Origin: Oscillospiraceae bacterium
GTDB taxonomy: Bacteria > Bacillota > Clostridia > Oscillospirales > Oscillospiraceae
NCBI GenBank assembly: GCA_015067845.1
Contig: SVLT01000003.1
Location: 62,001-126,000 of the forward strand
Length of the DNA stretch: 64,000 bases
Reading direction: 5' to 3'
Positions 57,894 to 64,000 of the stretch are shown one piece after another. Position numbers and translations under genes: made by a program. Under the pieces are notes generated by a model that saw only the letters and a program-made list of their open reading frames with translations, ran no database searches and was not told the DNA's origin. How positions within the stretch are numbered: the first letter of the stretch is position 1; every line of letters starts with the position of its first letter.

Positions 57894-59276
57894 ATGAAGT
57901 ATTTGGGTATTGAATTTGATTTGAAGAACATTCCTGCCTTGGATCCGGAGTTTATTCCCTTTGGCGTTTGGATGGATGCCTACCTGAAAGAGGCCAAAAT
58001 GCCCATCGCCATCGCGGTGGAGCGCCAGGAGGGACAGATCTCTGTCCGCCGCACCTTCATCCACGGCACAGCCGAAATGGCGGATGCCGATTACCGCTAT
58101 GTGGAGCGGTATATGAAGTTTTTGCTGTGGTCTATCGGCGGCTTCAAGGTCTATGTCTGCGGCTGCAGCGACATTGCCAAGAAGCTGCAAAAGGCTTACA
58201 GCGTCAGCGGCGGACGGGCCTTTGACTACGACTTTTTCCAGAAACTCTACGAGAAGGAGCTGACCATTCTGGATCTGCCCTTGGGCGAATGTCCCGAGGC
58301 CAACGAAGCTCCCAGACCCCTGGGCGGCCATCTGGACGGCTGCCGCATCGGTTTTGACGCCGGCGGCTCTGACCGTAAGGTTTCCGCCGTCATCGACGGC
58401 GAGTGCGTCTACTCCGAGGAAGTGGTGTGGCATCCCAAGAAGAATCCCGACCCCAACTATCAGTATCAGGGAATTCTGGATTCCTTCCGTACCGCTGCGT
58501 CCAAAATGCCCCGAGTGGACGGCATCGGCGTTTCTTCCGCCGGTGTGTTCGTGGGCAACGCACCCATGATCTCCAGCATCTTCTACTGCGTGCCCCGGGA
58601 CCGTTGGGACGAGGTAAAGACCGTCTTTGACCGGGCTGCTGCCGAGATCGGCGATGTGCCCATCGTGGTCGCCAACGACGGTGACGTTTCCGCTCTGGCC
58701 GGTGCTATGGGCATGAACTGCGGCAACATCATGGGCCTGGCTATGGGCACCAGCGAAGCTGTGGGCTATGTGGATAAGGACAAAAATGTGCTGGGTTGGA
58801 TCTCCGAGCTGGCCTTTGCCCCCGTGGATCTCAGCGAGAACGCCATGCAGGACGAGTGGTCCACGGACTTCGGCGTTGGCTGTAAGTATTTCTCCCAGGA
58901 TGCCGTTATCAAGCTGGCACCCCGGGCAGGCATCGAACTGGACGAGGAGCTGTCCCCTGCGGAAAAGCTGAAGGTGGTTCAGAAGCTCATGGAAGCGGAC
59001 GACGCCAGAGCCCAGGCCGTTTTCAAGGACATCGGCACCTACCTTGCCCACACCGTGGTGCTGTACAACAAGTTCTACGACATCCGTCACCTGATGCTCC
59101 TGGGCCGGGTCATGTCCGGCAAGGGCGGCGACACCATTTTGGCTACCTGCCAGCGGGTGTTGAAGGATGAATTCCCGGCTCTGTACGAGAAGGTGGAGGT
59201 CATGCTCCCCGACGAAAATACCCGTCGTGTGGGTCAGTCCGCCGCCGCCGCAAGTCTGCCGGATATTAGAAAGTAA
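57894..59276 (+). CDS. ROK/ASKHA-type sugar kinase-like protein with about 165-aa N-terminal extension
   Basis: IGFDAGGSDRKVSAVIDGE at about aa 167; VVANDGDVSALAGAMG; no CxCGxxGCxE zinc motif. Confidence 0.75.
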   Translation: MKYLGIEFDLKNIPALDPEFIPFGVWMDAYLKEAKMPIAIAVERQEGQISVRRTFIHGTAEMADADYRYVERYMKFLLWSIGGFKVYVCGCSDIAKKLQKAYSVSGGRAFDYDFFQKLYEKELTILDLPLGECPEANEAPRPLGGHLDGCRIGFDAGGSDRKVSAVIDGECVYSEEVVWHPKKNPDPNYQYQGILDSFRTAASKMPRVDGIGVSSAGVFVGNAPMISSIFYCVPRDRWDEVKTVFDRAAAEIGDVPIVVANDGDVSALAGAMGMNCGNIMGLAMGTSEAVGYVDKDKNVLGWISELAFAPVDLSENAMQDEWSTDFGVGCKYFSQDAVIKLAPRAGIELDEELSPAEKLKVVQKLMEADDARAQAVFKDIGTYLAHTVVLYNKFYDIRHLMLLGRVMSGKGGDTILATCQRVLKDEFPALYEKVEVMLPDENTRRVGQSAAAASLPDIRK

Positions 59277-59289
59277 ACCAATAACGAAT

Positions 59290-59415
59290 GTCATTGCGAG
59301 GAGCCGCCCCAAAGGCGGCGACGTGGAAATCTCCTGGCAAAGTTCACCGACACGCTGTGCAGCAACAAACATCGTACCGGGAGATTCCCACGGCCCTATG
59401 GGCCTCGGAATGACA
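59290..59415. repeat. dispersed palindromic repeat family A
   Basis: GTCATTGCGAGGAGCC...GACGTGGAAATCTCCTGGCA...AACATCGTACCGGGAGATTCCCACGG...CTCGGAATGACA. Confidence 0.85.
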
Positions 59416-59451
59416 CCCTTTTTTGAAAGTCTGCGCGGCGAAGCCGCATAA

Positions 59452-59615
59452 ACCCTCCCCCGGGGGGAGGGTGTCAGCCGATCAGGCTGACGGGAGAGGA
59501 ATGGCGGCAGAACCGACATAGGAATATGCCTATACGTTGGTGACAATTCCACTTCGTCGCCCGCATTCCTCTTCCGGCCTCGCATTGCTCGGCCACCTTC
59601 CCCCCGGGGGAAGGT
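59452..59615. repeat. dispersed palindromic repeat family B
   Basis: ACCCTCCCCCGGGGGGAGGGTGTCAGCC...GGGAGAGGAATGGCGGCAG...CGCATTCCTCTTCCGG...CCACCTTCCCCCCGGGGGAAGG. Confidence 0.85.
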
Positions 59616-59648
59616 ATTTGCAATGACACCATATTCAGGAGGACTCTT

Positions 59649-60776
59649 ATGTTTTACAAAAATGCGCGAATTTTCTGCTCCGATCTGCGCTTTCATCTGG
59701 GCGCGTTTGAGGTGAAGGACGGCGTTTTTGGCGCGGTTCTGCCGGAAAACGTACCGGAAGAAGCCATTGACCTGGAGGGCGCGACCGTCATTCCCGGCCT
59801 CATCGACTGCCATATCCACGGCAGCGTCCTTGCCGATGCTTCCGACGGATGCTATGAGGACATGGTCCGCCAGGCAAAATATCTGGCAGAGCAGGGTATC
59901 ACCGGCTTTGCTCCCACCACCATGACATTGCCCTACGACACGCTGAAAAAGGCGTTTTGCACCATCAAGGATTTGCAGGATGCCGCCCCTGAGGGCTGCG
60001 CCCGTGTGCTGGGCATCCACATGGAGGGCCCCTATTTCTCCTACGCCAAGCGGGGTGCACAGAACGCAGACTACCTGAAAGAGCCGGATTTCGAAGGCTT
60101 CAAGGAGCTGTATGACGCCTGCGGCGGCATCGTGCGCATCGCAGACGTTGCTCCGGAGCTGCCCGGTGCGGCGGAATTTGTGGAAAAGGCAAGCAAGCTG
60201 TGCGCTGTTTCCATTGCCCACACCGACTCCGACTATGACCACGCCAAGGAGGCCTTCTCCAAGGGCGCGACCCATCTGACCCACCTGTACAACGCCATGC
60301 CCGGCATCCACCACCGCAAGCCCGGCGTGATCCCGGCGGCTGTGGAAAATCCCAAGGTGCGTGCGGAGCTGATCTGTGACGGTCTGCACGTCCATCCCGC
60401 CTCTGTGCGGCTGGCGTTCTCCATGTTCGGTGGTGAACGGATGATCCTGGTTTCCGATGCTCTGCGCTGCTGCGGCATGCCCGACGGTGAATACGAGCTG
60501 GGCGGCCAGACGGCCCATCTCTCCGGCGGCGTGGCAAAGCTGGCTGACGGCACCCTTGCCGGCGCGGCCACCAATCTGTATCAGGGCATGGTCAACGCCA
60601 TCCTCTTCGGTATTCCCGAGGCGGATGCCGTCCGGGCCGCTACCTACAATCCTGCCTGCGCCCTGGGCGTTCAGGATCAGGTGGGCTCCATCGCCCCCGG
60701 CCACAAGGCCGATTTCATCATCTGCCGCAGTGACTACACCGGCAAACGGGTATTCCTGGGCGGCAAGGAACTGTAA
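59649..60776 (+). CDS. nagA: N-acetylglucosamine-6-phosphate deacetylase
   Basis: VIPGLIDCHIHGS; GIHMEGPYFSYAKRGAQN; THLYNAMPGIHHRKPG; VSDALRCCG. Confidence 0.95.
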   Translation: MFYKNARIFCSDLRFHLGAFEVKDGVFGAVLPENVPEEAIDLEGATVIPGLIDCHIHGSVLADASDGCYEDMVRQAKYLAEQGITGFAPTTMTLPYDTLKKAFCTIKDLQDAAPEGCARVLGIHMEGPYFSYAKRGAQNADYLKEPDFEGFKELYDACGGIVRIADVAPELPGAAEFVEKASKLCAVSIAHTDSDYDHAKEAFSKGATHLTHLYNAMPGIHHRKPGVIPAAVENPKVRAELICDGLHVHPASVRLAFSMFGGERMILVSDALRCCGMPDGEYELGGQTAHLSGGVAKLADGTLAGAATNLYQGMVNAILFGIPEADAVRAATYNPACALGVQDQVGSIAPGHKADFIICRSDYTGKRVFLGGKEL

Positions 60777-60787
60777 TTGAGGTAAAA

Positions 60788-62170
60788 ATGTTAAACAGAT
60801 ATATCGGCGATCGGGCGTTTTACCGCCGGGTGATGGGCGTTGCCGTTCCCATCGTCATTCAGAACGCCATCTCCAGCTTTGTTTCTCTGCTGGACAACAT
60901 TATGGTGGGACAGGTGGGCCAGCTGCAAATGAGCGGCGTGTCCATCGTCAACCAGCTCATGTTCATTTTCATGCTGTGCATCTTCGGCGCAAATGCCGGT
61001 GCGGGCATCTTCACCGCCCAGTTCCACGGCAATAACGACGACACCGGCATCCGCCATACCTTCCGCTTTAAGGTGATGGTATGCGCTTTGCTGGTGGCGG
61101 TGTGGACGGCGATCCTGCTCCTGGCTGACGGGCCGCTGATCGGCCTTTACCTGCAAGGAGAGGGCGATCCCCGGGATGCCGCCGCGATTTTGGGCTACGG
61201 CAAGGACTATTTGAAGATCATGCTTTGGGGGCTTCTGCCCTTTGCCCTGAGCAATGCCTACGCCGGCACTCTCCGGGAGACCGGACAGACGGTGGTACCC
61301 ATGGTGGCAGGCATTGTGGCGGTTTTTGTGAATCTGATCTTCAATTATGTATTCATTTTCGGTCACTTCGGCGCCCCGGCCATGGGCGCGTCCGGCGCGG
61401 CTCTGGCAACGGTGATCTCCCGGTTTGTGGAGCTGGTTATTGTTGCCGGCTGGACCCATTTTCACCCGAAAAAGTGCCCCTTTATCAAGGGAGCGTACCG
61501 GTTCATGTATGTACCGGGCACGCTGCTGGGGAATATCGTTCGAAAAGGTATGCCCCTGCTGGTCAACGAATGCCTGTTCGCTACCGGTGTGACCGTCGTC
61601 AATCAGTGCTATTCCACCTGCGGACTGGCTGTGGTGCCGGCCATGAACATCAGCAACACCATTTGGAATCTTGCGTCTGTTTCCTATTTGGCCATGGGCA
61701 ACTCCGTTGGCATCATTATGGGACAGATGCTGGGGGCAGGTACTGCGGAAGCTGAGGTTCGGGATTACAACCGGAAGCTTTGCGTTCTGTCCACAGTTGC
61801 CGGTGCGGTTTTTGGCGGCCTTTGCGCGGCCTTTGGCGGTCCGTTCCCCCAGCTGTACAATGCCTCCCAGGAGGTGCGCACATTGGCGACCCAGTTGATC
61901 GTGATCTCGTCGCTGATGATCCCCTTCAACGCCTATGTCCACGCGGCCTATTTCACCCTGCGTTCCGGCGGCAAGACGGGAATTACCTTCTTGTTTGACT
62001 GCGGCTTCATGTGGGGACTGCTGGTGCCGCTGGCCTTCATCCTCAGCCGTTTTACGGATATTCCCATCATTCCTCTGTACATAATCTGCCAGTGCGCGGA
62101 GATCGTGAAGAGCATCGTGGGTTATTTCATGGTAAAAAGCGGCATGTGGATCCAAAACCTGGCGAAATAG
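60788..62170 (+). CDS. MATE family efflux transporter
   Basis: 12-TM-type protein; SLLDNIMVGQVGQLQMSGVSIVNQL. Confidence 0.93.
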   Translation: MLNRYIGDRAFYRRVMGVAVPIVIQNAISSFVSLLDNIMVGQVGQLQMSGVSIVNQLMFIFMLCIFGANAGAGIFTAQFHGNNDDTGIRHTFRFKVMVCALLVAVWTAILLLADGPLIGLYLQGEGDPRDAAAILGYGKDYLKIMLWGLLPFALSNAYAGTLRETGQTVVPMVAGIVAVFVNLIFNYVFIFGHFGAPAMGASGAALATVISRFVELVIVAGWTHFHPKKCPFIKGAYRFMYVPGTLLGNIVRKGMPLLVNECLFATGVTVVNQCYSTCGLAVVPAMNISNTIWNLASVSYLAMGNSVGIIMGQMLGAGTAEAEVRDYNRKLCVLSTVAGAVFGGLCAAFGGPFPQLYNASQEVRTLATQLIVISSLMIPFNAYVHAAYFTLRSGGKTGITFLFDCGFMWGLLVPLAFILSRFTDIPIIPLYIICQCAEIVKSIVGYFMVKSGMWIQNLAK

Positions 62171-62194
62171 AATTTCCCAGCCCCAAAGATTATA

Positions 62195-62274
62195 TGTAGG
62201 GGCTGGCGCCCACGACAGCCCGTCCGGTAAATGCGGAATTCCCATGCGGGGCGTCGAAGGCGCCGCCCCCTACA
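62195..62274. repeat. dispersed palindromic repeat family D (inverted orientation)
   Basis: TGTAGGGGCTGGCGCCCACGACAGCCCGT...GCGGGGCGTCGAAGGCGCCGCCCCCTACA. Confidence 0.85.
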
Positions 62275-62306
62275 ATAGTAGCGCAAATATACATAAAGGA
62301 AAAAAT

Positions 62307-63275
62307 ATGAAACCTACGAAAATTCTACTTCTGCTGCTTGCGGTGCTGCTGGTTTTCAGCGCCTGCGCTCCGGCGGAAACACCCCAGGAGCATCCCAACA
62401 TCATTCCCTTCCGGCCCCAACAGCATGAGGGGCAATGCCCGGACGCGGACCCCTATGCCGCGGTGAGCAAGGAAGCGTTTTACGCCAATTATACCATGGC
62501 CTGCTGTCTGACCAACGCCAAGTACAGAAGCATGCACGGCCTGCTTTCCGGCTCTCTGGAAGTGCCCGGTCAGTACGCTGTGGACGCACAAAATCGCCCC
62601 ATGGCGGACGGAAAGTACATCCGCAACACCACCGCTTACTATCTGGACGGCGGCAGTACCTATGTCATTACCGACGAAACCGGCAAAGAGGTGATGCGGA
62701 TCTACAAGGGCGGCGCTTACATTACATTGGAAGAAGTGGCGGCCTATATGTACGCCTTTGGCGGCGACAGCATCCCGGCAAACTACACCACCAGCAAGAA
62801 GACCCGTCCCTCGGAAAGCATCTGGGGGGAGTATCTCCGGGTCAACCACTCCAAATTCTCCGGCAATACGAGAAAGTATCCCTATGAGCCGGAATTGCCG
62901 GATATTTCCGGTTGCGGCGGCGACCTGCAATACTACGAAATGGACATCGGCACCACCGGCACGGAGACTCCCGGTGGCTATGCAGTAAAAACCTATAATG
63001 ATGGCACAGTCATCACCCGGGGCGCAGGCCGGTTGGTCTATGCCCGGCAGGACAAAAACCGCAACGGCAGTTTTGAGTCTGACGAGGTCTATGTGTTCTA
63101 CACCCACAATCACTACAATGATTTCCGGGAGTATCTGAACTACTACGGCGGCTGGGGCGAAATGTTTGGCAATGTCACCGGCGGCGGAGAGCACAGCAGC
63201 AAAACCAACTGCAATCCCACGCCTTATCCCGTAACCGCTTACGAAGAATTTGTATCCTTGGATCAGGCTGCATGA
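62307..63275 (+). CDS. secreted lipoprotein, function unknown
   Basis: Signal peptide and lipobox MKPTKILLLLLAVLLVFSAC. Confidence 0.8.
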   Translation: MKPTKILLLLLAVLLVFSACAPAETPQEHPNIIPFRPQQHEGQCPDADPYAAVSKEAFYANYTMACCLTNAKYRSMHGLLSGSLEVPGQYAVDAQNRPMADGKYIRNTTAYYLDGGSTYVITDETGKEVMRIYKGGAYITLEEVAAYMYAFGGDSIPANYTTSKKTRPSESIWGEYLRVNHSKFSGNTRKYPYEPELPDISGCGGDLQYYEMDIGTTGTETPGGYAVKTYNDGTVITRGAGRLVYARQDKNRNGSFESDEVYVFYTHNHYNDFREYLNYYGGWGEMFGNVTGGGEHSSKTNCNPTPYPVTAYEEFVSLDQAA

Positions 63276-63283
63276 TGAAAGTG

Positions 63284-63312
63284 AAAAACCGCCCGAAAGG
63301 GCGGTTTTTTCG
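63284..63312. terminator. bidirectional hairpin terminator
   Basis: AAAAACCGCCC-GAAA-GGGCGGTTTTTTCG. Confidence 0.88.
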
Positions 63313-63399
63313 ACACTATAAATCAAAATCTTGTGGTTTTTCGTGAAAAATTACACCAACATCTTGTGTTTCGACAAATTCTGCGCATTTTTTGTAGTA

Positions 63400-64000
63400 T
63401 TATGCAGATGACCCGTGCAGACGCACCACCGCGACAGTGGCATCGTCTGTATGGAGCGTCCGACTGCTCTGGAGGATCTTGGCGGCCAGTTCCCCGGCTG
63501 GCGCATCCTCATCCATCCAGACCCGGCGCAGGGAATCCTCTCCTCCCGCGCCGTCGCTGAGCAGAACCAGCGTCTCTCCCCGACGCAGGGACAGCCGTTC
63601 CACCGTTTCCCGGCCGTCGGCCACCGACAGCCCCGGGGGCGGTGTGGCTGTCCCAATTTTTATGACCTCGCCCCGGGATACTACATAGGACGGGGCCGCG
63701 CCCCATTTGTAAATGGTGGCTTTTCCTGTGTCCAGCCGCAATTCCGCCAGATCCAGGGTCACCGCCCCGGCGCGGCCCTGCAGCGCGCAGAGACTGTTGA
63801 CGCTTCGCAGGGCATAGGCCGCCGGATAGCCGCAGGAGAGCAGCCGCCGGAGCATTTCGCTGACTTGTTTGGCATCCCGGGCGGCCTCCGGGCCAGTGCC
63901 CATGCCGTCGCACAAAAGCACATAATAGCGTGGGGCAATGCCTGCAAACCAGATACATTGATCCCCGTTTTCCTGCTTTTTCCCGGCGGAGCTGGATCCT
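63400..64000 (-). CDS. spoIIE: SpoIIE-type PP2C phosphatase domain (5' end outside window)
   Basis: YYVLLCDGMGTGPEAARDAKQVSEMLRRLLSCGYPAAYALRSVNSLCAL; LVLLSDGAG; TDDATVAVVRL; frame open to window end. Confidence 0.85.
   Translation of the reverse strand, partial: GSSSAGKKQENGDQCIWFAGIAPRYYVLLCDGMGTGPEAARDAKQVSEMLRRLLSCGYPAAYALRSVNSLCALQGRAGAVTLDLAELRLDTGKATIYKWGAAPSYVVSRGEVIKIGTATPPPGLSVADGRETVERLSLRRGETLVLLSDGAGGEDSLRRVWMDEDAPAGELAAKILQSSRTLHTDDATVAVVRLHGSSA

Noticed and set aside
57855-60704. Antisense ORF spanning kinase-nagA region (949 aa)
   Set aside because: Runs through two repeat elements and two strong genes; composition is not protein-like

Overview
64 kb chromosomal window from what appears to be a moderately GC-rich, spore-forming Clostridia/Oscillospiraceae-type genome. 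This placement is inferred from gene content: dpaA/dpaB, yabP/yabQ, a SpoIIE phosphatase domain and DUF4364. Most of the window is housekeeping: rny, prmA, YmfF/YmfH-like M16 pair, lgt, metG, gluQRS, rluD-type, lspA, tatD, groES/groEL with a CIRCE, minD, mgsA, hisS, gap, mtaB, rpiB, truB-ribF-rpsO-pnp, rimP-nusA-rnpM-ylxQ-infB-rbfA, and an amino-sugar module with nagA. There are four tRNAs. Most notable: (1) a compact AraC-controlled locus (11.8-16.1 kb) encoding a TIM-barrel isomerase, an ASRT-like small protein, a metal-site-degenerate M24 (creatinase-like) protein and a creatininase-family hydrolase, with two AraC-like direct repeats spaced 21 bp at its promoter; (2) at least four families of palindromic intergenic repeats, one copy of which sits inside the metG T-box leader; (3) a divergent HTH/small-ORF module bounded by identical terminators, as if inserted with target duplication; (4) a stand-alone GMP synthase ATP-pyrophosphatase domain; (5) the infB/nusA supercluster in permuted order. 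All calls are by reading only. No database search or folding was run.
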